Assembly (NCBI GenBank): GCA_966211215.1
Contig: CBIHNR010000004.1
Location: 1 to 64,000, forward strand
Reading direction: 5' to 3'
DNA from: Desertivirga sp966211215
GTDB lineage: Bacteria; Bacteroidota; Bacteroidia; Sphingobacteriales; Sphingobacteriaceae
Length of the DNA stretch: 64,000 bases
Shown: positions 53,670-62,122 of the stretch, one piece after another
Position numbering within the stretch: position 1 is the first letter of the stretch
Layout of the letters: each line of letters begins with the position of its first letter
The notes under the pieces: generated by a model
Told to the model about the DNA's origin: nothing
Databases searched by the model: none
What the model saw: the letters and a program-made list of their open reading frames with translations, nothing else
Program-made: the position numbers and the translations under genes

Positions 53670-54527
53670 ATGAAAACTTACCTTATCTTATTTGCAATCC
53701 TATTTGCAGCTTCTACTTTCAACTCTTCGTGCAGCAAATCAAAAGAACAAGACGAGCAAATGCAGATTTCCGAAGTGAAATTGGCGCCTGTTGCCGAAAA
53801 TGAAAGGGATGGCCTGGCCGTTGGAGCAGCTAACGCCTCCCTCGAGTCTGTCCTCGCGTTTAGTACAGATACTTCCCGCAAGATCATTAAGAACGGAGAT
53901 CTGAAATTCAGTGTAAAAAACGTTGCAACCGCCCGAAATAAGATAGTTTCTGCGATAAAATCCGTTGGAGGCTATATCTCTGAGGAAGCAGAATCTGGCT
54001 ACGAGAATAATCGCAAGGAATACAGTATCACGCTTAAAGTGCCGGCAAAAAACTTTGACAAGCTTTTACATGATATTTCATCAACTGCGGACAATATAGA
54101 CAGTAAAAACATTCAGATTGAGGACATTACTTCCGAATATATTGACACCCAAACCCGGCTTGATAATAAAAAGAAGCTCGAAAAGCGGTACCTGGAGCTA
54201 TTAGAAAGTGCTCTGAAAATTGGCGACATGTTACAAATCGAAAACAAGCTTTCTGAAATCAGGAGTGATATAGAATCTGTTGAGCGCCAGTTTATGCAGA
54301 TGAAAAAGCAGGTTATTTACAGTACCATTACGGTGAATTTTTATTCGAGGGCAAAGCCTTCAGAAACTGGGAAAGGTTTCCTTTATCTGTTTGGAGCTTC
54401 TTTTACAGAGGGGCTTGATTACCTGGGCACAGCCTTTTTTAAGATTTTTTCGTTTTGGCTATTTATACTAATCGTGCTGGCAGTATTTATTCTTTATAAA
54501 AAGAGAAAACGCAAATTGAGCCAGTAA
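53670..54527 (+). CDS. DUF4349 lipoprotein
   Basis: 285 aa. Signal with Cys in FNSSCSKSKEQ (lipobox). The DUF4349 core begins IIKNGDLKFSVKNVATARNK and includes GGYISEEAESGYENNRKEYS. A long coiled coil follows (EKRYLELLESALKIGDMLQI, EIRSDIESVERQFMQMKKQV), with a C-terminal membrane helix (FWLFILIVLAVFILY) and a KKRKRK anchor. DUF4349 proteins are envelope proteins of unknown function. Having both a possible lipid anchor and a TM is usual. Confidence 0.88.
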   Translation: MKTYLILFAILFAASTFNSSCSKSKEQDEQMQISEVKLAPVAENERDGLAVGAANASLESVLAFSTDTSRKIIKNGDLKFSVKNVATARNKIVSAIKSVGGYISEEAESGYENNRKEYSITLKVPAKNFDKLLHDISSTADNIDSKNIQIEDITSEYIDTQTRLDNKKKLEKRYLELLESALKIGDMLQIENKLSEIRSDIESVERQFMQMKKQVIYSTITVNFYSRAKPSETGKGFLYLFGASFTEGLDYLGTAFFKIFSFWLFILIVLAVFILYKKRKRKLSQ

Positions 54528-54559
54528 TCGGGCCGATGATACAGGTACTCTAATCCTGC

Positions 54560-54928
54560 CTACTTCTCCGCCTTCTTCCGGAAATTTTTATAGGCCTCTG
54601 GATATTTTTCATCATCAATAGTTACCTCAATGACGCCATTTTTTGCCACCGATCCATAAGCTTTGATGGCAGCTGAGTCTTTAAGAACACATATTGATTT
54701 TATCATTTTCGGATCCAGTGATGCGAGCACACTGTCTCCAAGTGCAATAATCTTATTATGTGAATATATCGCACAAAGCGGCCCTGGTTTTAGAAGGTTG
54801 TGCCTTGATGGTGTGCAAATCCTGATTGTTGAATTGGATGCCGTCGCTGGAACTTTAACACCTGGCTGCTGTGCCAACACCAGGCCAGATATAAGTAGCT
54901 GGATGGTAAAAATTAAAATGACTTTCAT
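54560..54928 (-). CDS. Exported protein with TonB-receptor plug-like tail
   Basis: 122 aa. Signal peptide (MKVILIFTIQLLISGLVLAQ). The C-terminal part, LDPKMIKSICVLKDSAAIKA then YGSVAKNGVIEVTI, matches the plug signature of SusC-type TonB receptors (IxxIEVLKDAAAxAxYGxxGxNGVIxITT). The chain has no barrel. Similar stand-alone plug tails occur in Bacteroidota peptidase/sensor proteins. Either a small periplasmic partner protein or a remnant. Confidence 0.7.
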   Translation of the reverse strand: MKVILIFTIQLLISGLVLAQQPGVKVPATASNSTIRICTPSRHNLLKPGPLCAIYSHNKIIALGDSVLASLDPKMIKSICVLKDSAAIKAYGSVAKNGVIEVTIDDEKYPEAYKNFRKKAEK

Positions 54929-55086
54929 AGGGTAAAAGGCTAGTTAGTAATAGTTTATAAAGCTACAATATTTATAGGGAAACCATATGCAACAAAACCG
55001 TAATTCTTTGCATTCATGAAATATGTATTGAGGCCATAAGGCAAACCACAAGCTGGTTTTTCGGTTTTTTAGGCAAAACACTTGCC

Positions 55087-56415
55087 ATGAAAGCTATAAA
55101 CGTTCTTATATCAGCATTGATACCTATTGGAATATGTGCTTGTTCTGGAAATAAGAGGACAAGCTCGGCGGAGGGTGCAGATACGGTGACAGCGGTAAAT
55201 ACCTCGGTAGATCCTATTAAGCTGGCAAAACCTGATACGAATGCATCAAACACTAATTTTTCTGATATCATTGGGTGGAATGGAAATATGCCTATAGCGC
55301 CAACCGGCTTTACTGTCACCGAATATGCATCGGGCTTTCAAAGCCCCCGTTGGATTTACGAAGCACCCAACGGTGATATATTTATAGCTGAATCGGCTAC
55401 GGTAAAGAGCCTGGTTAAAAAGGTTAAAGACACCTTTACCGGCAAAGCAAAATCCAATCAGCAAAAAGGAAGCGCAAATAAAATCACCATTTTAAGGGAT
55501 ACCAACAATGATGGAAAGCCCGACCTTAGGCAGGATTTCCTAACAGGCTTATCGCAGCCCTTTGGAATGCTTGTTATTGGAAATTCATTTTACGTGGCTA
55601 ACACCGATGGCATTGTTAAATTCCCCTATACTCCAGGGCAAACTAAAATAACAGCCAGGGGTGTAAAGATGTTGGAGCTGCCTGCTAAAGGCTACAATAA
55701 CCACTGGACCAGAAATATCCTTGCTAATAAAGACAATTCAAAAATATATGTTTCGGTGGGCTCGGCATCAAACGTGGGCGAACACGGCATGAAGCATGAA
55801 CATAGAAGGGCTAACATATTGGAGATTAATGCAGATGGCACCGGGGAACGTATTTATGCTTCAGGTTTGAGAAACCCGGTGGGCATGGATTGGGCGCCAG
55901 GAACCGAAACCTTGTGGACTGCCGTTAATGAACGGGATGAGTTAGGCGATGACTTAGTGCCGGATTATCTTACCAGCGTGAAGGAAGGCGGGTTTTACGG
56001 CTGGCCTTATGCCTATTTTGGCTCTAACGAGGACCCGCGGTTAAAAGGCCAAAAACCTGAACTTGTTAAGAAAACTATTGTACCTGATGTTCCTTTAGGT
56101 GCCCATACGGCTTCGCTCGGACTGGCATTTTATGATAAACAAAGTTTTCCCGCTAAGTATCATTCGGGGGCTTTTATTGGACAACATGGCTCATGGAATC
56201 ATTCAAAACTTGTAGGCTACAAAGTGGTGTTTATACCATTTAAAAATGGTAAGCCATCTGGCCAGCCAGAGCCCTTTTTAACCGGGTTTATCGCCAATGC
56301 GGAAAAAAGCGAAGTGCACGGGCGCCCGGTTGGTGTGGCTGTGATTAAAGACGGTTCTTTATTAGTTGCTGATGATGCAAGTAACGTTATCTGGAGGGTT
56401 GCAGCAAGTAAATAA
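55087..56415 (+). CDS. Sorbosone/PQQ-type sugar dehydrogenase-like lipoprotein
   Basis: 442 aa. Signal with lipobox GICACSGN. A six-bladed propeller of the glucose/sorbosone dehydrogenase type: GFQSPRWIYEAPNGDIFIAE, LSQPFGMLVIGNSFYVANTD, NHWTRNILANKDNSKIYVSV, YASGLRNPVGMDWAPGTETL, HTASLGLAFYDKQSFP and IGQHGSWNHSKLVGYKVVFI. The family oxidises sugars or aldehydes in the periplasm with PQQ. The cofactor is inferred. No neighbouring partner gene is obvious. Confidence 0.9.
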   Translation: MKAINVLISALIPIGICACSGNKRTSSAEGADTVTAVNTSVDPIKLAKPDTNASNTNFSDIIGWNGNMPIAPTGFTVTEYASGFQSPRWIYEAPNGDIFIAESATVKSLVKKVKDTFTGKAKSNQQKGSANKITILRDTNNDGKPDLRQDFLTGLSQPFGMLVIGNSFYVANTDGIVKFPYTPGQTKITARGVKMLELPAKGYNNHWTRNILANKDNSKIYVSVGSASNVGEHGMKHEHRRANILEINADGTGERIYASGLRNPVGMDWAPGTETLWTAVNERDELGDDLVPDYLTSVKEGGFYGWPYAYFGSNEDPRLKGQKPELVKKTIVPDVPLGAHTASLGLAFYDKQSFPAKYHSGAFIGQHGSWNHSKLVGYKVVFIPFKNGKPSGQPEPFLTGFIANAEKSEVHGRPVGVAVIKDGSLLVADDASNVIWRVAASK

Positions 56416-56502
56416 CTGTTTATCACCTCTCGTTACACCGCTCTCAAATGTAGTTTGATTTTTGTAAATACTGGAATACTATACTAGATAAAGCGATTTG
56501 TC

Positions 56503-56585
56503 GGGCGATTCATGAATCGCCCCTACATGCGTTCCATTGGTGGCATTGAATCTGGATTTCTATTGCCGTTGACTTCAGTCAACGG
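56503..56585. repeat. Two REP palindromes (GGGCGATTC... and CCGTTGACT...)
   Basis: 56503-56522 is identical to 29325-29344. 56566-56585, CCGTTGACTTCAGTCAACGG with GATTTCTATTG in front, is identical to the palindrome inside the 482-bp repeat. So two repeat families found elsewhere in the window meet here. Confidence 0.75.
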
Positions 56586-56663
56586 ATATTTGAGACATCG
56601 GGTGTTTACCGGTTGGTGTCTCCACCAACCACTTATAAGCTCTCTGCCTTTAAATCACCTTCC

Positions 56664-56698
56664 ATAAAAAAAGGGTTTAGCTTTAAAACCTAAACCCT
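56664..56698 (-). terminator. Rho-independent terminator
   Basis: In the minus direction GGGTTTAG / CTAAACCC (8 bp, 9-base loop; 56697-56690 and 56680-56673) then TTTTTTT. It lies 26 bp after the stop of the prohibitin-family gene. Confidence 0.85.
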
Positions 56699-56723
56699 CT
56701 TCTCAAGAAGCATCAATACTCTC

Positions 56724-57584
56724 CTACTGAATATTTTTAAAGAATTGAGGAACCACCCCGTATTGCGGCAATTTACCATCCCATTTCTCTAACATTTGCT
56801 GCTGGATTAATAAAGGGGTTAGCGACTGCTGGCGTAAACGGTTAGCTTCGGACTGAGCCCGCGCTTTAACCAACAAAGCGGCAGCCTCACCCTCGGCTTT
56901 TGCCTTGGTTACCTGTGCTTCGGCAATAGCCTGTTTCGCCTGATTTTCTGCTTTAAGCCTTGCCTGTATGGAAGCGTTTTTTTCGTCAATCATCTGCCTC
57001 AAAGATGCCGGAGGGCTAATCGCTGAGGTAAGTTGATCGTATATAAAGCCATCTTTACCCAGGTTCTTTGTTAAAATAGTTTGTATTCTATCTTCAAAGC
57101 GCTCCCGGTTAGACATCACTGAATCTGAAGTGAATGAGTTGGCTACAATACGATAGGCATCATAAATTGTATTTCTCATAAACTGCTGTTCAATTTCGCT
57201 TAGCGATTTTCTGTATTGACGGTAAATTTGAGGCACCCGCACTGGATTAATATGATAATTAAGCTTAGGGTCAACAGAGAACTCGGCAGCATCTTTGGTG
57301 GTAACCACAAATGGCTCATAATCCACAGATTGAGTAAAGGTTGGAAACTCAACAATTTTGGTAGTCCACGTGTTGTACCAAACCCTGCCTGTAACTATGG
57401 TAATATTATCAACCCCACGGTCAGAGCCGTAAAGGTTTATTTTAATACCAACATTTCCTGCGTCAATGTTCTCGTAAGAAAATGGCTGTATTATCCAAAG
57501 GACCACTAAGGCAACGATAATTACAACAGTTCTGATCAATTTTGAAACTGAAAAGAATTTTTGGCCGGATGATTCGAAGTTCAT
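56724..57584 (-). CDS. Prohibitin/SPFH-domain membrane protein
   Basis: 286 aa. One membrane helix (LIRTVVIIVALVVLWIIQPF, about 16-35), then the SPFH domain (SYENIDAGNVGIKINLYGSD ... VTTKDAAEFSVDPKLNYHIN) and a long Ala/Glu/Gln coiled coil (AIAEAQVTKAKAEGEAAALL). SPFH proteins build large membrane rings and regulate proteases such as FtsH. Complete. It follows a 57-aa membrane protein gene by 3 bp and has its own terminator. Confidence 0.92.
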   Translation of the reverse strand: MNFESSGQKFFSVSKLIRTVVIIVALVVLWIIQPFSYENIDAGNVGIKINLYGSDRGVDNITIVTGRVWYNTWTTKIVEFPTFTQSVDYEPFVVTTKDAAEFSVDPKLNYHINPVRVPQIYRQYRKSLSEIEQQFMRNTIYDAYRIVANSFTSDSVMSNRERFEDRIQTILTKNLGKDGFIYDQLTSAISPPASLRQMIDEKNASIQARLKAENQAKQAIAEAQVTKAKAEGEAAALLVKARAQSEANRLRQQSLTPLLIQQQMLEKWDGKLPQYGVVPQFFKNIQ

Positions 57585-57587
57585 AAA

Positions 57588-57761
57588 TTATATCTGTTTG
57601 ATAAGAGTTTTAAGAGGACGATAAACAAGCAGTAATCCAACAATAATTTCGCATATTCCGAAGGCTAAAAACAAATCGGATGGTTTGCTTACATGGGTAC
57701 ACCCAAAAGAGATAATCACTATGCCTAATACTACCTGCCCTAAAAGTAAAAAGGATTTCAT
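57588..57761 (-). CDS. Small two-helix membrane protein (57 aa)
   Basis: Found by reading the minus strand: ATG at 57761-57759, TAA at 57590-57588. Two hydrophobic segments (FLLLGQVVLGIVIISFG, FLAFGICEIIVGLLLVY) with a CTHVSKPSD loop and a basic end (RPLKTLIKQI). Its stop is 3 bp before the prohibitin-family start, so the two are almost certainly one transcript, and it may be a partner of that complex. No family is recognised. Confidence 0.65.
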   Translation of the reverse strand: MKSFLLLGQVVLGIVIISFGCTHVSKPSDLFLAFGICEIIVGLLLVYRPLKTLIKQI

Positions 57762-57859
57762 ATGGGGAATTCGACTCAGATAAGGTTGGCTTTTATTTCT
57801 GTACTAAAGTAGAAAAATTGCTTGAAAGTGAAAATCTTCAAAATCGAAAAGCCATCGCA

Positions 57860-57892
57860 TAAAAAAGCCGGACGCTTTTTCAGCATCCGGCA
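57860..57892 (-). terminator. Rho-independent terminator
   Basis: In the minus direction GCCGGATGC / GCGTCCGGC (9 bp with one G-U pair, 7-base loop) followed by TTTTTT. It ends the GH78 gene, 25 bp after the stop. Confidence 0.88.
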
Positions 57893-57915
57893 TGGGTTAA
57901 TTTTCAAAAGTACTA

Positions 57916-60105
57916 TTAAAGTGCGCTGTATTTCACAACAAACTCCTTCCCTTTCGGGATAGAAATTTCATAAACGTTATTTCCTTTGGAACTAACAGAC
58001 GCACCGGCTACACTTGGTTTAGATTTGCTTTTTAAGCGTAATGTGCCTGTTCCTACCGGAGATTTAACTTTAATTTCTGATGTGCTTGCATACACAGATA
58101 TCTCACCTTGCGGAGTTGGTACTTTACCTTCCATCCATTTTAAGCCGCCTAAGTTTGGCTCAATTGACCAGGTTTGGTATGCAGGCGATGTTGGCTTTAC
58201 ACCTAAGTAATACTTGCCTAACAAATAAAGCGGACTGGCGCCCCAGGCGTGGCAAAGGCTTTTTCCGAATTTGCGCCCGTACATTTCGTAATGTTCCGCA
58301 CCCTTTTTTGCCGGATTGTATTCTTCCCAAAAAGAAGTAGCGCCAAGTTTCAGCATTCCGCCCCAATAATCTTTCATCTCTTTCAATACATAGGATTGCT
58401 CGCCCATTGCGCATAATGCCTCAAGCTCGTAAAAACGCATGTATGGAGTTGTGATTTTCTGGATTTTATCGTTCAAAAGCACGTGTTTTTTTACATCCTG
58501 CTTCTGTGCATCGTTAAAATAATTGAAGAAAATACCGAACATATTGGCATAGCGGGTAACGTTATCCGTTTGCTTGCCATCTACCATGCTGTGTACCAGA
58601 GCATGTTTTTCATTATTCCAGTAGTTTGCAAAAATCTTCGTTTTAAGTTCATCCGCAAGCTTTTTGTACTTTGCAGCTCCAGCTGGATCTTTAGCGATTT
58701 CGGCGCTTAAAGCCATTGTCTCGAGGCTACGTGCCAGTAACATCTGCTCAAAACTCACCTCGCCTTTTTTACTTAAGCCATCTGCCCAATCGATGAAAAT
58801 CCAGTCGCCGGCTAAGCCTTCCATCATCCCGTTTTTGTTTCTGCGCGATAAGCAATACTCCATAAGGCTCTGCATTCGTGGATAAAACTGCTCGATAAAA
58901 TTTTTATCGCCCGTGTACTGATAATAATCATTTATACCTATAAACCAGTAGAATGTATAGTCCATAATGGTATTGATGTGGCTAGTTACCGGATCTTTTC
59001 CTCTTAAGGCAAGAAGCGTACGTGTTACCGAGGGCGAGTCAAACAAAAGGTAGTAATTCATCAGGTAGCTTTGATAAGCATCGCCCGACCAAATCCAGCG
59101 GTCGCGTTTAATACCATCGATGAAGAATTCGCGGGTATTAAGATGGAAGGTATATTTCGCTACATCATAAATACGATTGATCTCTTCATCGGAGCAACGG
59201 AACCCACCTTTATCGGCAACCGGAAGATACTCATACAACATAGAAACCGAATCCAATGAAGCTCCTTGAGGCAACTCTACATTTACATATCTGAATGCCT
59301 TGGTAAGTGTTGTTGTGGTATCTTTCTTTTGAGGGAAATTTACATCCAACATATCCAATGTCTCGGTGTGTTCTGTATTTAAAGCCTCCTCTTTAGACTC
59401 GCCGTAGTAAATCCCAACTTTGCCATTAGCTTTTAAGCCACGTAAGCGTACGAAACCAAAAGTTTCTTTGCCGAAATCAAGTACTAGCGATTGTCCTTTC
59501 TTTTCTACTTTAACCGCCGATTGCGCTTTAGTAGACAGTGCAAATTTAGACGGTGGTGTTGCCGGACTATCGAAATTCCAAGAAGCAGCTTTTAGCCAGG
59601 TTGTGCCCGACTGGTCTGAAGCTTTTCCAGATTGGTCAATCCATTCTTTATCCTCGAACGTTACCAGCCAGGTAGAATCAGAAACCACTTGTTTACCTTT
59701 TACATAGATGGCAGGTACTCTGTCCTGGCAAAATACTTTTAGGCTCACTTTGTGTTTCCCTGCCGGGATAGTTATTTTTTTAGGATAACCAAAGAACGGC
59801 TTTCCGTCTACCTTAACATTATACTGCCCTTCTACATACAATTCTGCTTCTTCCGCTTGTTTCAGGTCGAAAACTTTGTGAAAGTCGATAAGAACGTAGT
59901 GATTATCCAGTTTCCAGAAAGGGGGCAAAAATGAACCGCGTTCTGTACGGCGGTTTTGCATTTTGTTGCCCAACCAAACTTCGAAATCTCCGGGATACCA
60001 AATCCATGTTGCTTTGGATTGGGCGATAGCTGTTTCAAACGAAGCCATGGAAAGGCAGGTAAGCCCAAACATTGCAAATCGTTTAAATAAAACTGATAAG
60101 TTCAT
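57916..60105 (-). CDS. GH78-like alpha-L-rhamnosidase
   Basis: 729 aa. Signal peptide (FGLTCLSMASFETAIAQ). N-terminal beta-sandwich domains (about 30-310) are followed by an (alpha/alpha)6 barrel with FFIDGIKRDRWIWSGDAYQS, the GH78 region holding the acid residue, and GMMEGLAGDWIFIDWADG, TSFWEEYNPAKKG and HAWGASPLYLLGKYYLG. A C-terminal beta-sandwich completes it. It removes terminal L-rhamnose from glycans or glycosides in the periplasm. It lies downstream of SusC/SusD, so it belongs to that locus. Its strong terminator marks the end of the unit. Confidence 0.87.
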   Translation of the reverse strand: MNLSVLFKRFAMFGLTCLSMASFETAIAQSKATWIWYPGDFEVWLGNKMQNRRTERGSFLPPFWKLDNHYVLIDFHKVFDLKQAEEAELYVEGQYNVKVDGKPFFGYPKKITIPAGKHKVSLKVFCQDRVPAIYVKGKQVVSDSTWLVTFEDKEWIDQSGKASDQSGTTWLKAASWNFDSPATPPSKFALSTKAQSAVKVEKKGQSLVLDFGKETFGFVRLRGLKANGKVGIYYGESKEEALNTEHTETLDMLDVNFPQKKDTTTTLTKAFRYVNVELPQGASLDSVSMLYEYLPVADKGGFRCSDEEINRIYDVAKYTFHLNTREFFIDGIKRDRWIWSGDAYQSYLMNYYLLFDSPSVTRTLLALRGKDPVTSHINTIMDYTFYWFIGINDYYQYTGDKNFIEQFYPRMQSLMEYCLSRRNKNGMMEGLAGDWIFIDWADGLSKKGEVSFEQMLLARSLETMALSAEIAKDPAGAAKYKKLADELKTKIFANYWNNEKHALVHSMVDGKQTDNVTRYANMFGIFFNYFNDAQKQDVKKHVLLNDKIQKITTPYMRFYELEALCAMGEQSYVLKEMKDYWGGMLKLGATSFWEEYNPAKKGAEHYEMYGRKFGKSLCHAWGASPLYLLGKYYLGVKPTSPAYQTWSIEPNLGGLKWMEGKVPTPQGEISVYASTSEIKVKSPVGTGTLRLKSKSKPSVAGASVSSKGNNVYEISIPKGKEFVVKYSAL

Positions 60106-60675
60106 AAAGTGATAAAAATTGATTGTCTATTAGTGATTATTCTGTTTTTTTAAAATTTCTATTTCAAATTCTATTTTAATGGCAAATCCTGGCTCTTTTT
60201 TTAAGCCAGGATTGCGGTGGTTTTACAGCAAAGTCTCGTCTGCTGCTGTGGTTAATGTCCCTGAATATTATCCAGTTAAGGTACACTACCCTCTCTGCCT
60301 TACGGCATCTCCCAGAGGGCATAGCCGTAAGAATACTATCCATTGAAAATCAACATTTTGTTTTTAGTGCAAAAGTTGATTAGGACTGTCCTCCGCTGGT
60401 CCAAAGGACTCCTGCGGAGCGGAGGTGCCGATAGGCGGAGGTGGTTAAAGCTCTTAATCCTAGAATATTGCATATTCCTCCCCCTTACCCCCTCCAGAGG
60501 GGGACATAAAGCGCCAACCTGCATATCGCCTTGATTTCAACAAAGTTACAACACACAATTTTACTTAAGTTAACGGCTATGTCCCGGAGGGAGAGAAAAG
60601 CTAACCCGCCAGGACAAACGCCTTAACATTAGCATTGGAATGCCTCTTTTCCGTGGTTGACACCAGTCCTATTTT
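60106..60675. other. Intergenic region with repeats before the GH78 gene
   Basis: 570 bp between the broken susD-like gene and GH78. The stretch 60290-60610 carries pieces of the dispersed families (CCCTCTCTGCCTTACGGCAT; GTCCAAAGGACTCCTGCGGAG; GTTAACGGCTATGTCC). AT-rich DNA at 60110-60180 probably holds the GH78 promoter. No gene. Confidence 0.55.
60185..60213. terminator. Hairpin, possible terminator or leader structure
   Basis: Perfect 10-bp arms AATCCTGGCT / AGCCAGGATT with a 9-base A/T loop, 80 bp upstream of the GH78 start. It may stop transcription from SusC/SusD or act as a GH78 leader structure. Confidence 0.4.
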
Positions 60676-62103
60676 TTACAAACCTTTATAAGCATCATTT
60701 TGCGTTATTGCCGGGTTCTGTTGGATCACAATCTGTGGTATCGGCAAAACCAGCTGGCCGGCATTTTGGATCGGCTTCGTTTTCTTTACTACATCTAAAG
60801 CCCTTCCTGTCCGTTTCAAATCAAAAAAACGGTGAAACTCCAGAGCCAGTTCTACCCTTCTTTCATGCTCAATGGCTAAAGCCAATGTTGGATATTTTGC
60901 CGTAGGATAATTTGCAGTTCCATAAGCTGGCAATCCAACGCGGGCACGTACTTCGTTCAAATACTTAGGGTCATCGGTAGCTTCTGAAAGCAGCAGCAGC
61001 ACATCCGCGTAGCGTAAAACAGTAAAGTTGTTATTGCTTAATTCTCTTCCTGCTGGTGCTGGTGCATTGCGGTCTACCCATTTGTTTTGAAACTTGATAT
61101 CTATAAATGTTCCGTTTTTATTAGTGTAGCCAGTCGAGATTGAAGCCTCACGGCGTACATCGCCGCTTTAGTACTCGTTATATAAATCATCAGTTACCTG
61201 GTTCATACCTCCACCGAAAGCTGTAAGTACGAAATTTTCAGTCGGAGCAAACTCTGTCCAGTAATTACTGTAAGGGTTTCCAGCACCGCCTTTATACTGA
61301 ATTTCGAAAATAGATTCGGAGGTGTTTTTGACATTGGCTCCCCAAAGTGCTGTATACTGTGGCACTAAAGAATACTTACCATAAACCTCCATCAGCACAG
61401 TTGCCGCTTCGGATTTTCTGTTAAGGGTGAGATAAACTTTTCCTAACAAGGCTTCTGCAGCGTATTTAGTCGCTTTACCAGGAGTTGAAACCACAGCCGC
61501 CGGCAATGGCAAATGATCTGCAGCATATTTCAGGTCTTCTACCACAAAAGCATATACATCAGCCGCAGGCGACCTTAAAGCCTTATAGCTTTCTTCGGCA
61601 GTTAGAACTTTGGTAACGAGAGGGATATCGCCCCACATTTGCGCCATTTGAAAGTAGTACAGTCCTCTCAGAAAGCGCATTTGTGCTTTTACCGATTGCT
61701 TATAACTATCGGCCAAGGTAGCGCCATCTATTTTATCTAAAACAATATTGATACTATACAATGCTTTATAGCTTTCCTGCCAAAAACGATATACCTCTGT
61801 ATTAGATGGCCTTAGTGCATAATCCTTAAACGCTTTTCTATCTGCCTGAATACCCGCCACGTTATACATGGTTGCATTATCAGACATCTGCTCTGCAAAA
61901 TAAGATACCCCACTTGCAGGTGCGTAAAAAGTGTATAGCGTTGCGTAGGCGGCGTTTACTGCAATGTCAAAATCCTGAGTGGTTTTGTAAAAATTGCTGG
62001 CATTGGAGTTTGAAATCGGTGCAAGGTCCAGAGAATTATCGCATCCGGATAAAGTAGCTCCAAGGCAAATTAAAACGGCTAATTTCTTTATGTTGAGTTT
62101 CAT
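60676..62103 (-). pseudogene. SusD/RagB-like nutrient-binding lipoprotein, interrupted by in-frame TAA
   Basis: The full frame is 475 codons plus stop, the usual SusD length. It has lipobox LSGC (Cys21), the N-terminal TPR-like helices of SusD (QSVKAQMRFLRGLYYFQMAQ) and the C-terminal family signature (ALEFHRFFDLKRTG) near 60820. A TAA at 61170-61168 follows DDLYNEY, and the same frame then continues SGDVRREASISTGYTNKNGT, which fits the SusD fold. So one codon has become a stop and nothing else is shifted. SusD caps SusC and binds the glycan. Either the gene is dead, the stop is read through, or it is a sequencing error. Confidence 0.85.
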
Positions 62104-62122
62104 CTTCGTAAATGTTTAAGGT

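Noticed and set aside
53528..53803. A 91-aa frame overlapping the DUF4349 start
   Set aside because: Cys/Ile-rich nonsense, and it runs into the signal peptide region of a well-supported gene.
60676..61002. A separate 108-aa SusD-like gene
   Set aside because: It is in the same frame as the SusD-like gene upstream, and the sequence between them is open, so it is the 3' part of one gene after an in-frame stop.
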